From contig CAVAPV010000057.1 of assembly GCA_963590525.1 (NCBI GenBank), forward strand, positions 1 to 12,820: 12,820 bases of DNA, given 5' to 3'. Origin of the DNA: W2P13-069 sp963590525. GTDB taxonomy: Bacteria; Actinomycetota; Coriobacteriia; Coriobacteriales; QAMH01. The translations under genes were made by a program, and so were the position numbers. Shown piece after piece: positions 1 through 6,499 of this stretch (the first letter of the stretch is position 1; each line of letters starts with the position of its first letter). A model generated the notes under the pieces. That model was given only the letters and a program-made list of their open reading frames with translations, was not told where the DNA came from and searched no databases.

Positions 1-44
1 GAGCGCATGGCCCTTGCACGACACGGCGCGCAAAAGACAGCTCT

Positions 45-402
45 GCACAAAAGCGGGCCTGTAAGCCGGGTTATGTCTTTGAAGACGATCATTTATCTAC
101 GAACGCTGTTGCCAACGTCCTCTAGCAGGCAACCCGGACGCGAGTCGGGCCAACTCATAGCATCCCTATTTGCCCTTGCTCCGGATGGGGTTTACCAAGC
201 CGCCGCATTACTGCGACGCTGGTGCGCTCTTACCGCACCGTTTCAGCTTTTCTCGCGCATAAAGCACGGGAGTCTTCTTTTCTGTGGCACTATCCGTCGG
301 GTCGCCCCGCCCGGCCGTTAGCCGGCATCCTGCCCTGCGGAGCCCGGACTTTCCTCATTGCCGCACAAGGCGGCACCGCGATCGTCCAGCTCGCTTTTGT
401 GC
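45..402 (-). ncRNA. rnpB: RNase P RNA (bacterial type A-like)
   Basis: This is the catalytic RNA of ribonuclease P, which removes the 5' leader from precursor tRNAs. On the minus strand the 5' part carries the universally conserved block GAGGAAAGTCCGGGCTCC (about 341-358), and the 3' part carries ACATAACCCGGCTTACAG followed by GCCCGC. The ends are fixed by a perfect 11-bp P1 helix: GCACAAAAGCG at the 5' end (402-392) pairs with CGCTTTTGTGC at the 3' end (55-45). The resulting length of about 358 nt is normal for the family. A consensus -10 box lies exactly where a start at the P1 helix would need it. The gene follows the division operon on the same strand. No convincing intrinsic terminator is visible in the 44 bases left before the window edge, so the mature 3' end is inferred from P1 only. 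Confidence 0.96.
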
Positions 403-409
403 GTGAGCC

Positions 410-415
410 ATTGTA
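410..415 (-). promoter_or_regulatory. -10 box of the rnpB promoter
   Basis: The minus strand reads TACAAT here, 7 nt before the first base of the P1 helix of RNase P RNA, which fits a sigma-70-type start at about 402-403. The -35 region is poor: the nearest candidate, CTGCAA, has a short 15-nt spacer. The promoter sits in the 83-nt gap after yggU, so rnpB is probably transcribed independently of the upstream operon. The -10 match is seen; the start site is inferred. Confidence 0.6.
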
Positions 416-485
416 GCAAACCGGCAGCGCTTGCAGGCGACAATCAAGGGCGCATCATCACCGGCATAAGCTACTGGCAAGTGCC

Positions 486-755
486 CTAATCGCCCAGCTT
501 GGCGTCGAGCTCCTCTTGGGTGATATCGATCTCGATCATCTTGTGGCGGCTCAAGTCTCCCCTAACGCACGACACGCTGCTTTTGGGAACGCCAAAAAAG
601 GCAGCCAGCGTCTTGCAGACTGCCTTTGTTGCTTTTCCCTTTTCTGGAGCGGCTGTCACCTTGACAGAAAGCTCGCGGTCGCCGTTGGCGTCTTGCACCC
701 ACCCGGCAACAAGGTCCTTGCCAGACTTGGGTGTGACGACAACTGCAAGGCGCAT
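486..755 (-). CDS. yggU: DUF167 (YggU/UPF0235) family protein
   Basis: A small protein of 89 aa, close to the usual length of about 90-100 aa for DUF167. It shows the family pattern: an N-terminal beta strand (RLAVVVTPKSGKD), a central KVTAAPEKGKATKAVCKTLA segment matching the conserved 'APaeGkAN..l...LA' signature, then FGVPKSSVSCVRGDLSRHKMIEI. The biochemical function of the family is not established. It is the last gene of the ftsZ-to-divIVA operon. Its ATG lies 3 nt after the divIVA stop codon, and a GAGGAG inside the end of divIVA, about 12 nt upstream, is a possible distant ribosome-binding site. In many bacteria this gene neighbours yggT/yggS, so the context agrees with the identification. 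The final Asn/Gly details of the signature are altered (GKATKAV), which is within normal family variation. Confidence 0.85.
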   Translation of the reverse strand: MRLAVVVTPKSGKDLVAGWVQDANGDRELSVKVTAAPEKGKATKAVCKTLAAFFGVPKSSVSCVRGDLSRHKMIEIDITQEELDAKLGD

Positions 756-758
756 GGG

Positions 759-1520
759 TTAGTCGATCTCCTCGATCATGTCGTCGGCGATGGAGCTGTC
801 TGCATCGGCGGCAGAGTCAGGCACGGGCATGGATGCAGCAACGGCAGCCTCGGTCACAGAGGGAGGGTTGACGTCGCTAAAGCAGCGGTCTGCCTCGACA
901 GAGAAGTGGTCGATCAACGCGCGGTACTGAGCGCGGAAGCTGTCGCAAGAGGCAGTCAAGGCCTCGGTCTCGTCCATGATGCGCTGCTTTTCGAGCAAAG
1001 CCTCGCGGATAAAGTCGCGCGCCTTACCCTCGGACTCGCGGTAGATGCGCTCGCCTTCTGCGCGTGCTTCCTCTTTGAGAGCGTCGGCAGAGCTGCGGGC
1101 CTCGGCGAGCATGGAGTCTGCGGCATGCTGCGCAGAGATGAAGGCGTTGGAGATGGTGGAGTCCATCGTGTCTTTCTCGGCGAGCTTCTTGTTGAGCTCT
1201 GCGATGGTTGCCTTGGCGCGGGCAAGCTCGTCCTCTGTCGCCTTAGCCTGGGCGGCAATGGCGCGTGCTTGGTCTGCCGCGGCCTTGGCGGCTGCCTCTG
1301 CCTGGGCAATTCGATCGTCAGAGCCGGCAGATGCGGCCTCGGGCGCAGGGGCGGCAGAAGCGCCAGCAGCGAGCTGCTCTTTGAGCTCTGCGTTCTCGTT
1401 TACGAGCAGGTCGATCTCTGAGGCGACATGCTCCAGAAAATCATCGACCTGGGCTACGTCGTAGCCGCGAAACGCGTGCTCGAAACCCTTTTGCTGAATA
1501 TCCATTGCCGTGATGCTCAT
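759..1520 (-). CDS. divIVA: DivIVA-family polar/septal coiled-coil protein
   Basis: DivIVA binds negatively curved membrane at poles and septa. In actinobacteria it organises cell-wall growth (the Wag31 role). The 253-aa protein starts with the diagnostic domain at residues 1-50: MDIQQKGFEHAFRGYD, with the membrane-inserting Phe17-Arg18 and the conserved GYD, then QVDDFL. An Ala/Pro-rich linker follows (51-67). Next come long Ala/Glu/Lys-rich coiled-coil stretches (about 68-118 and 122-212), which would drive oligomerisation. An acidic tail ends in DDMIEEID. The start is secure: AGGAGGA lies 5 nt before the ATG (plus-strand 1526-1532). The gene begins 30 nt after the yggT stop, within the operon. 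The exact actinobacterial role, polar elongation or septal, cannot be read from the sequence. Confidence 0.94.
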   Translation of the reverse strand: MSITAMDIQQKGFEHAFRGYDVAQVDDFLEHVASEIDLLVNENAELKEQLAAGASAAPAPEAASAGSDDRIAQAEAAAKAAADQARAIAAQAKATEDELARAKATIAELNKKLAEKDTMDSTISNAFISAQHAADSMLAEARSSADALKEEARAEGERIYRESEGKARDFIREALLEKQRIMDETEALTASCDSFRAQYRALIDHFSVEADRCFSDVNPPSVTEAAVAASMPVPDSAADADSSIADDMIEEID

Positions 1521-1550
1521 TTACGTCCTCCTAATCCGGACTGCGCAGCA

Positions 1551-1829
1551 TTACATGAACTGCAGCAGCAACCTGCCGATAAACCTCGCTGCAATCTGAA
1601 GCACCAAGATGGCGAGGATGGGGCTGAAGTCTATTGCCATGCCAGGCCCGCCTATGGGCGGGATTATACGCTTGAACAAATCAAGGTACGGGTCGCAGAT
1701 GCGCCCAAAGGCATCGTAGATATCGCGCACGATCCCGTGCATAGAGGGGATCCAGCTCATGAGGATGTAGATGAGGATGATGCCGACGTAAAAATCGACG
1801 GCCGTCATGAAGATGTTGTAGATAGTCAC
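1551..1829 (-). CDS. yggT: YggT family membrane protein (YlmG-like)
   Basis: A 92-aa integral membrane protein with two hydrophobic segments (about residues 8-25 and 68-90) flanking a conserved loop. The loop has the family motifs SWIP (25-28), CDPYLDLFKRIIPPIGG and IDFSPILAIL. In Gram-positive bacteria and chloroplasts this family (YlmG) sits beside sepF and divIVA and is linked genetically to division or nucleoid and membrane organisation. Its molecular activity is unknown. The start is GTG, placed directly after the proC TAA stop with no gap (TAAGTG), which suggests translational coupling. An AGGAG in the last codons of proC, about 12 nt upstream, is the likely ribosome-binding site. Length and motifs match the family. 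Confidence 0.9.
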   Translation of the reverse strand: MTIYNIFMTAVDFYVGIILIYILMSWIPSMHGIVRDIYDAFGRICDPYLDLFKRIIPPIGGPGMAIDFSPILAILVLQIAARFIGRLLLQFM

Positions 1830-2675
1830 TTAAGCGCCCAGCTCCTTGGATCGTCTGCATGCGGCGTTCACACCGCTGGTGATTGCGGATTCTACACGAG
1901 AGCTGCGCATGGCGTCCAACGCGGCAACCGTGGTGCCGCCCGGACTGCTCACAGCGGCGATGGCCGCGTCTAGGTCCTGCCCGGTCTCCATAAGCATCTT
2001 TGCCGTGCCATACATGGTACCCAGCGCAAGCTCGAGCGCTTGGTCGTAGGCCATGCCCAGGTCTTGACCGGCGCGAGCCATAGACTGCAAGAACAGCTCG
2101 AAGTACGCCGGCCCGCTGCCGCTTATAGCTGTGACGACATCCTGTTGTGTTTCTGGGACGATGACGGCGCTACCCATGCGCGCAAAGACATCACGCACGA
2201 GCCTGACGTCTGCATCCGGCGTATGTGCGCCACCGGAGATGCCGGAGGTTCCCGCGCCAACGGTAAGCGGCGTGTTGGGCATAACCCTCACCACGCGAGA
2301 CGCGCCGCCCAAAGCATCGGTCAGCGCCTGCGTAGAGACACCAGCTGCCACGCTCACGACCAAGGCGTCACCCAAACCCGCGCTTGCAAGGCAGGCTGCG
2401 ACATCTGCCACCTTGGCAGGTTTGACGGCGACAAAGACGGTATCTGCAGGCAGCGCCTGGGCGTTGTCCTCGACCGTTGCCACACCGTACGTTTTTGCGA
2501 CAAGCTGTCGTTTTTCTTGGCCTGGATTGGCAACGGTAATGCAAGACGGGTCTATGCCGCCTACTCCCACAAGGCCTGCCACGATGGCTTGGCCCATGTT
2601 GCCTGCGCCGATGACAGCGATACGCCCCAAGCGCTGCGCAAGGGGCGCACAGCTGGTGTTGTCTGTAGCCGCCAC
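1830..2675 (-). CDS. proC: pyrroline-5-carboxylate reductase
   Basis: ProC catalyses the last step of proline synthesis: NAD(P)H-dependent reduction of 1-pyrroline-5-carboxylate in the cytoplasm. With the chosen start the protein has 281 aa, the normal size. The Rossmann dinucleotide-binding motif GAGNMG is at residues 23-28. The C-terminal half holds the substrate and dimer domain with the family signature beginning SSPGGTTVAALDAM (about 243-256). I chose the GTG at 2675, which lies 1 nt after the sepF TAA stop and about 9 nt after an AAGGCG. An in-frame ATG at 2750 would give 306 aa but overlaps sepF by 74 nt and adds a non-conserved N terminus. Its place inside a division operon, between sepF and yggT, is unusual in function but has precedents: sepF-proC adjacency is known in cyanobacteria and some other phyla. 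Confidence 0.93.
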   Translation of the reverse strand: MAATDNTSCAPLAQRLGRIAVIGAGNMGQAIVAGLVGVGGIDPSCITVANPGQEKRQLVAKTYGVATVEDNAQALPADTVFVAVKPAKVADVAACLASAGLGDALVVSVAAGVSTQALTDALGGASRVVRVMPNTPLTVGAGTSGISGGAHTPDADVRLVRDVFARMGSAVIVPETQQDVVTAISGSGPAYFELFLQSMARAGQDLGMAYDQALELALGTMYGTAKMLMETGQDLDAAIAAVSSPGGTTVAALDAMRSSRVESAITSGVNAACRRSKELGA

Positions 2676-2676
2676 G

Positions 2677-3402
2677 TTAGAGAACGCCTTGCTCTTTGAG
2701 GTAATCCGTCTCGGCATCAGAGAGGCTCTTAGCGCCGCGAGAGATGACAAAGACCTTATCGGCCTGCTTGTCTACCGTGGCGTTGAGCACAGAGGCCGCG
2801 CCAAAGGAGAAATCCAAGATGCGCTTGGCAAGCTCGGGGCGGGTGTTGGTAAGCACCAAGACAACGACCTTGCCCTCGCGAAGCGCGCTGCCTACTTGCT
2901 CGGCATCTGCATAGGCATAGGCCTTGACGATGGCAAGATGCTCGGCAGGGTTGTTGCGCATGTTGCTGATGGAGCTCACGAAGTCTGCCGCACCCCTAAA
3001 AGCAGGGCTTTCGGGGCTGTCCCAGCTCGAAGAGGAGCTGCGCCTCGAAGACGAGGACGCACGGCTGCCCGCAGACGTTGCGCGCGATGCGCTCGTGCCG
3101 ATGTTGGAGCCGTAGCTTGCCTTGCGAGAGAAATACGAATCTTGCGTATCGTCCATAGAGGCGACCTTGAGCTCGCGGTCTGAGTCAAGGTTGACGTGCG
3201 CAAAGTTGTCTGGGTTGTAGCTGTCAAAGTTGAGCAGATTGTTGCCCTGAGCAGGTGCATCGTCTGCATAGCCATCATCATAGGGCTGGTCTGCGTAATC
3301 GTCGTAAGGGGTTTGCTCGTAGGGCTGGTAGGGTTCTTCTTGCCATTCCTGCTGCCCGCCGCCAAAGCCGAGTTTTGACTTCATGCTGTCGAAAACGCCC
3401 AC
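2677..3402 (-). CDS. sepF: cell division protein SepF with an extended Ser/Arg-rich linker
   Basis: SepF anchors FtsZ filaments to the membrane and does the job of FtsA in actinobacteria. The 241-aa protein has three parts. Residues 1-13 form an amphipathic membrane-binding start (MGVFDSMKSKLGF). Residues 14-135 are a disordered linker, first rich in Tyr/Asp/Gln/Pro and then in Ser/Arg (about 106-128). Residues 152-223 form the SepF fold, with RILDFSFGAASVLNATVDKQADKVFVIS matching the conserved dimer and FtsZ-binding region, including the glycine at 201. Start is GTG with GGAGG 5 nt upstream. The domain is typical, but the linker makes this protein longer than the common SepF of about 150-220 aa. 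It lies 35 nt after yggS and is almost fused to proC (1-nt gap). No ftsA is seen in this window, which fits SepF being the FtsZ tether. Confidence 0.92.
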   Translation of the reverse strand: MGVFDSMKSKLGFGGGQQEWQEEPYQPYEQTPYDDYADQPYDDGYADDAPAQGNNLLNFDSYNPDNFAHVNLDSDRELKVASMDDTQDSYFSRKASYGSNIGTSASRATSAGSRASSSSRRSSSSSWDSPESPAFRGAADFVSSISNMRNNPAEHLAIVKAYAYADAEQVGSALREGKVVVLVLTNTRPELAKRILDFSFGAASVLNATVDKQADKVFVISRGAKSLSDAETDYLKEQGVL

Positions 3403-3437
3403 GGTATCCTCCGAAAATATATGAAAAGCGAGCTCAC

Positions 3438-4130
3438 TTACGAGGTGAAGCTCTCGCTGAAGATTCTTCTGCCGATCCTCACCATGGTCGCGCCCTCTGC
3501 GATAGCGGCTGCGTAATCCTGAGACATACCCATGGAGAGTTCGTCAAATTTGATACTACCACGGGTACCGTAGGCCGTTTGCAGTTCTTGGGACAGTTTT
3601 CGCAAACCTTCAAAAACTTTACGAGCCACGTCAAGATCGCCCTGCGGCGCCATCGTCATAAGACCCTTGACGCGCACGTTGGGGCAAGCTGTGACCTGCT
3701 CCAGCAAAGCGGGGACATCCGCCGGCGCGATGCCTGCCTTGCTTTGCTCACCAGAGATGCTCACCTCGACAAGCACATCTTGCACGACGTCGAGCTTGGC
3801 AGCCTCTTTTTGAATGGCCTCAAGCAGCGAGCTGCGGTCGAGCGAGTGGATGAGATGCGCCTTGCCCACCACCTCTTTTGCCTTGCGCGACTGAAGCTGG
3901 CCGATGAGATGCCATCTTGCCTGCGGATAAGCGGCAAACTTCTCGTTGAAGGGCTGGGTGCGGTTCTCTCCAAAGTCCATGGCGCCGGCGGCTATGGCAC
4001 GGGCTACAACGGGAGTCTCGACCGTCTTGCTCACCGCGATGATGCGCACTTCTTTGGGATCGCGGCCGCAGTCGCGGCAGATGCTCTGAACATCGGCGAC
4101 GGTGTCTTGCCATCTCTCTTTAAGCGACAT
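3438..4130 (-). CDS. yggS: YggS-family pyridoxal-phosphate homeostasis protein
   Basis: A PLP-binding protein of the alanine racemase-like barrel fold (YggS/YlmE/PLPBP). The family has no known catalytic reaction and buffers free PLP and amino-acid pools. The 230-aa protein matches the usual length. Visible motifs are IAVSKT with the PLP lysine at residue 35, FGENR (53-57), WHLIGQLQSRK (73-83, family WHfIGpLQsNK), the LSMGMSQDY segment, and RIGRRIF near the C terminus. The start at 4130 is preferred because AAAGGA stands 7 nt upstream. An in-frame ATG at 4151 would add seven poorly conserved residues with no clear ribosome-binding site. The gene follows pgeF after 90 nt and precedes sepF, the standard ylmD-ylmE-ylmF order. 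Confidence 0.93.
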   Translation of the reverse strand: MSLKERWQDTVADVQSICRDCGRDPKEVRIIAVSKTVETPVVARAIAAGAMDFGENRTQPFNEKFAAYPQARWHLIGQLQSRKAKEVVGKAHLIHSLDRSSLLEAIQKEAAKLDVVQDVLVEVSISGEQSKAGIAPADVPALLEQVTACPNVRVKGLMTMAPQGDLDVARKVFEGLRKLSQELQTAYGTRGSIKFDELSMGMSQDYAAAIAEGATMVRIGRRIFSESFTS

Positions 4131-4137
4131 TATGTCG

Positions 4138-4143
4138 TCCTTT
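4138..4143 (-). promoter_or_regulatory. ribosome-binding site deciding the yggS start
   Basis: The minus strand reads AAAGGA 7 nt before the ATG at 4130. It lies inside the alternative, longer reading frame that would start at 4151, so it argues for the downstream start. Confidence 0.65.
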
Positions 4144-4220
4144 CTATCCATTTGCCCTGCATTTGGGCGATATTTGATATTGTCTAAAACCTAACGCCAT
4201 AGGCCTTAGAGACTCGCGCC

Positions 4221-5066
4221 TCAAACTTTACATGCGGCCTTGTAGGCAAAAGCGCCATGCCGGCCGGTGTCCTTGTCATCTGCCCTATAGGAGAAGTAGC
4301 GGTCGTTGTTGCATGAAGTGCACGACATGCTGTCGCATATTCTCTCTTGCTCGATACCAGCCTCGGTCAACGATGCGCTCACGGCAGCCGTAAGGTCGAG
4401 ATGCCTTGAGCCAGCATCGCAAACACTCCCATAGCGCTGCACAAAGCAGTCTAGTATCTCTTGCGAGGTCTCATAGCAACAAGCCCCGATATGGGGGCCT
4501 ATATAAGCATTGCACGACGACACGGCGCATCCTGCCGCTTGCGCGAGCGCCTTTGCACCCTTGCCTGCAATGCCTGCCAAAGCCCCGCGCCACCCGGCAT
4601 GGAGCACGGCAAAGGCGCCTGTGGGCGCCACAACGACAACCGGCACGCAATCGGCAAAGGCCAAAAGCACGGGCACGTCGTCTTGCGCGCAGACGATGCC
4701 ATCGGCTCCTGCACGGGCGGCTGCCTGTGCATCTGCCAAGTTACCTCCAACGCAAACGAGAGTATCCCCATGCACCTGCTTGGGTACGACAAGCGATGCA
4801 AAGCGGCTGCTGTCAACGCCTATAGCGCCCATGAGAAACTCTCTGTTGCGTGTAACAGCGTTTAGGTCATCGCCTACATGATCGCCCAGGTTGAGGCTGG
4901 CATAGGGTGGTGCACTGTACCCGCCGCCACGTTGCGTAAACGCGATGCGGGTGCCGATATGCTCATAGAGAGCATCATCGGTCAAAACCACGACACTATG
5001 TCCATCTTTGCAAAAAGAAGCCTCTGCCAGCTTGGGGGCCGGCAGAGGCTTTGTCTCAAGGTTCAT
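4221..5066 (-). CDS. pgeF: laccase-domain (YfiH/PgeF, LACC1-type) protein
   Basis: A cytoplasmic DUF152 protein of 281 aa. Homologues have been called polyphenol oxidases. Better-supported activities are purine nucleoside phosphorylase/deaminase (LACC1 type) and, in E. coli, hydrolysis of wrongly formed UDP-MurNAc-L-Ser, which keeps serine out of peptidoglycan. The zinc-site residues are present: His99 in KQVHGD, Cys140 in AFADCVP and His156 in LHAGWRGAL. Also visible are IGPHIGACCYE and the C-terminal CTSCNNDRYFSYR...GRHGAFA. ATG 5066 is preferred over GTG 5072 because the Shine-Dalgarno GAGG (5076-5073/5072) lies 5 nt before the ATG but overlaps the GTG. It begins 24 nt after ftsZ. Its place between ftsZ and the mur genes fits the peptidoglycan quality-control role, but the substrate here is inferred. 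Confidence 0.91.
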   Translation of the reverse strand: MNLETKPLPAPKLAEASFCKDGHSVVVLTDDALYEHIGTRIAFTQRGGGYSAPPYASLNLGDHVGDDLNAVTRNREFLMGAIGVDSSRFASLVVPKQVHGDTLVCVGGNLADAQAAARAGADGIVCAQDDVPVLLAFADCVPVVVVAPTGAFAVLHAGWRGALAGIAGKGAKALAQAAGCAVSSCNAYIGPHIGACCYETSQEILDCFVQRYGSVCDAGSRHLDLTAAVSASLTEAGIEQERICDSMSCTSCNNDRYFSYRADDKDTGRHGAFAYKAACKV

Positions 5067-5090
5067 GTGCACCTCGAATAAGGTTGAGTC

Positions 5091-6221
5091 CTAGTAGCGG
5101 TTGCGCTTGAGGAAATCGGGGATGTCATCGTCGAACATGGAGTCGACGGTGGGCTCGGGGTCGGTGTAGCGCGCACGCTGGGGCTGCGCGGGCTGAGCAG
5201 CCGGGGCAGCAGCGTAGGTGACAGGGTTGGCAACCGGGGTGTTGAGCGGCATCTGAGATTGCTTCTCGGTGCCGTCAAAGCCGGTGGCGATAACCGTGAC
5301 GCGGATCTGGTCTTCCATGCTGTCGTCGATGACGGTACCAAAGATGATGTTGGCGTTCTCATCTGCAGCAGAGTTGATGATGTCGGACGCCTCGCTGATC
5401 TCTGCCAAGCCCATCTCGGAAGAGCCGGTGATGGAGAACAGGATGCGGTCTGCGCCCACGATGGAGCTCTCGAGCAGCTTGGAGCTGATGGCCTGGGTTG
5501 CGGCGTCTGCGGCGCGGTTTTCTCCAGAGGCGATGCCGATGCCCATCATCGCAGAGCCGGAGTCCTTCATGATGGAGCGGACGTCTGCAAAGTCCAAGTT
5601 GATGAGGCCGGGGATGGTGATGAGGTCTGTGATGCCCTGGGTGCCCTGACGCAGGATGTCGTCTGCGATGCGGAAGGCGTCGAGCATAGAGGTGCGCTTC
5701 TCGATCACCTGGAGCAGGCGGTCGTTGGGGATGACGATGAGCGTGTCGACCTTTTGGGCCAGAAGGGCGATGCCCTCTTCTGCCTGGCTCATGCGCTTGC
5801 GGCCCTCAAAACCAAAGGGTTTGGTGACGATACCCACGGTAAGCGCGCCGATCTCCTCCATGGCGATCTCTGCCACAACGGGAGCTGCGCCCGTACCGGT
5901 GCCGCCGCCCTCGCCCGCAGTGACAAAGACCATGTCTGCGCCGGCCAAGGCCTCGCGGATCTCTGCGCGGGACTCCTCTGCCGCCTGGCAGCCGATCTCT
6001 GGGTTGGCGCCAGCGCCAAGGCCGCGGGTGAGCTCTTCGCCGATGTGGACCGTGCGGTCTGCATCAGACATCAAGAGAGCCTGGCGGTCTGTGTTGACGG
6101 CGATGAACTCGACGCCTTTGACGCCTGCCTCGACCATTCGGTTGACAGCATTGGTGCCGCCGCCACCGACACCGACGACCTTGATGACGGCGAGGTGGTC
6201 GTTTCCTACATAATCGGCCAT
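5091..6221 (-). CDS. ftsZ: cell division GTPase FtsZ
   Basis: FtsZ is the tubulin homologue that polymerises into the Z ring at mid-cell. The 376-aa protein is full length. Residues 18-30 carry the GGGGTNAVNRM nucleotide loop, 103-111 the tubulin signature GEGGGTGTG, and 208-213 the T7 catalytic loop NLDFAD, with both acidic residues needed for GTP hydrolysis. A variable Ala/Pro/Gln-rich linker runs from about 323 to 357. The C-terminal peptide DDDIPDFLKRNRY is the conserved docking site for partners, here most likely SepF. An upstream in-frame ATG at 6266 is rejected because GGAGG sits 7 nt before the ATG at 6221 and the extra 15 residues are not family-like. It is the first gene of its operon, behind a candidate promoter and the ftsQ terminator. 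Confidence 0.98.
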   Translation of the reverse strand: MADYVGNDHLAVIKVVGVGGGGTNAVNRMVEAGVKGVEFIAVNTDRQALLMSDADRTVHIGEELTRGLGAGANPEIGCQAAEESRAEIREALAGADMVFVTAGEGGGTGTGAAPVVAEIAMEEIGALTVGIVTKPFGFEGRKRMSQAEEGIALLAQKVDTLIVIPNDRLLQVIEKRTSMLDAFRIADDILRQGTQGITDLITIPGLINLDFADVRSIMKDSGSAMMGIGIASGENRAADAATQAISSKLLESSIVGADRILFSITGSSEMGLAEISEASDIINSAADENANIIFGTVIDDSMEDQIRVTVIATGFDGTEKQSQMPLNTPVANPVTYAAAPAAQPAQPQRARYTDPEPTVDSMFDDDIPDFLKRNRY

Positions 6222-6228
6222 TCGAGTT

Positions 6229-6233
6229 CCTCC
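6229..6233 (-). promoter_or_regulatory. ribosome-binding site deciding the ftsZ start
   Basis: The minus strand reads GGAGG, 7 nt before the ATG at 6221. It lies inside the longer frame that would start at 6266, so it decides for the shorter protein. Confidence 0.75.
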
Positions 6234-6296
6234 ATTTATTGCATTTAGTTCTACGTTTTGATTCAAGGGCTTTTAAACCCAAAGCTAACCTTTGGC

Positions 6297-6302
6297 ATTG
6301 TA
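6297..6302 (-). promoter_or_regulatory. candidate -10 box of the ftsZ operon promoter
   Basis: The minus strand reads TACAAT within GGGGTACAATGCC, the same hexamer as in the rnpB promoter. It would start transcription near 6289, giving a leader of about 68 nt before ftsZ. The -35 region at 17 nt (CTTTTC) is weak. A promoter is expected here because a strong terminator lies upstream at 6433-6467. The rest of the 278-nt gap between ftsQ and ftsZ shows no further gene. Confidence 0.45.
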
Positions 6303-6432
6303 CCCCAATGTTTAAAGCAGAAAAGCCCGCTACACCACCTAAAGCCCCTCGTTTACCGAAGTTTTTCACAAATCATGCCCATTTTGACGATTCTGTGTCG
6401 CATATCTGCGCTATGGCGGCCGCTTGCAACAA

Positions 6433-6467
6433 CAAAAAAGCCGCACGTCCTTGCAAGGACGCGCGGC
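6433..6467 (-). terminator. intrinsic terminator after ftsQ
   Basis: On the minus strand GCCGCGCGTCC (6467-6457) and GGACGTGCGGC (6450-6440) form an 11-bp stem with one G-U pair around a TTGCAA loop. A TTTTTTG tract follows directly. It begins 32 nt after the ftsQ stop. It ends the murG-murC-murB-ftsQ transcript and separates it from ftsZ. Confidence 0.9.
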
Positions 6468-6499
6468 AGCTAAACGCGGTTGGGTTGAGCGCAGATGGG

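Noticed and set aside
1..44. Intrinsic terminator for rnpB
   Set aside because: A short TCTTTTG run follows P1 on the minus strand, but there is no separate GC-rich stem directly before it and the window ends here.
516..1421. Long plus-strand open frame (301 codons) opposite yggU and divIVA
   Set aside because: It is the antisense shadow of divIVA, whose DivIVA domain, coiled coils and ribosome-binding site are clear. The Cys/Gly-rich translation has no family features.
2131..3183. Plus-strand open frame of 350 codons opposite proC and sepF
   Set aside because: Low-complexity Ala/Thr/Arg-rich translation typical of antisense GC-rich DNA; proC and sepF are both well supported on the other strand.
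5259..6248. Plus-strand open frame of 329 codons opposite ftsZ
   Set aside because: Exact antisense of a highly conserved gene; Asp/Gly/Ala/Cys-rich product without recognisable motifs.
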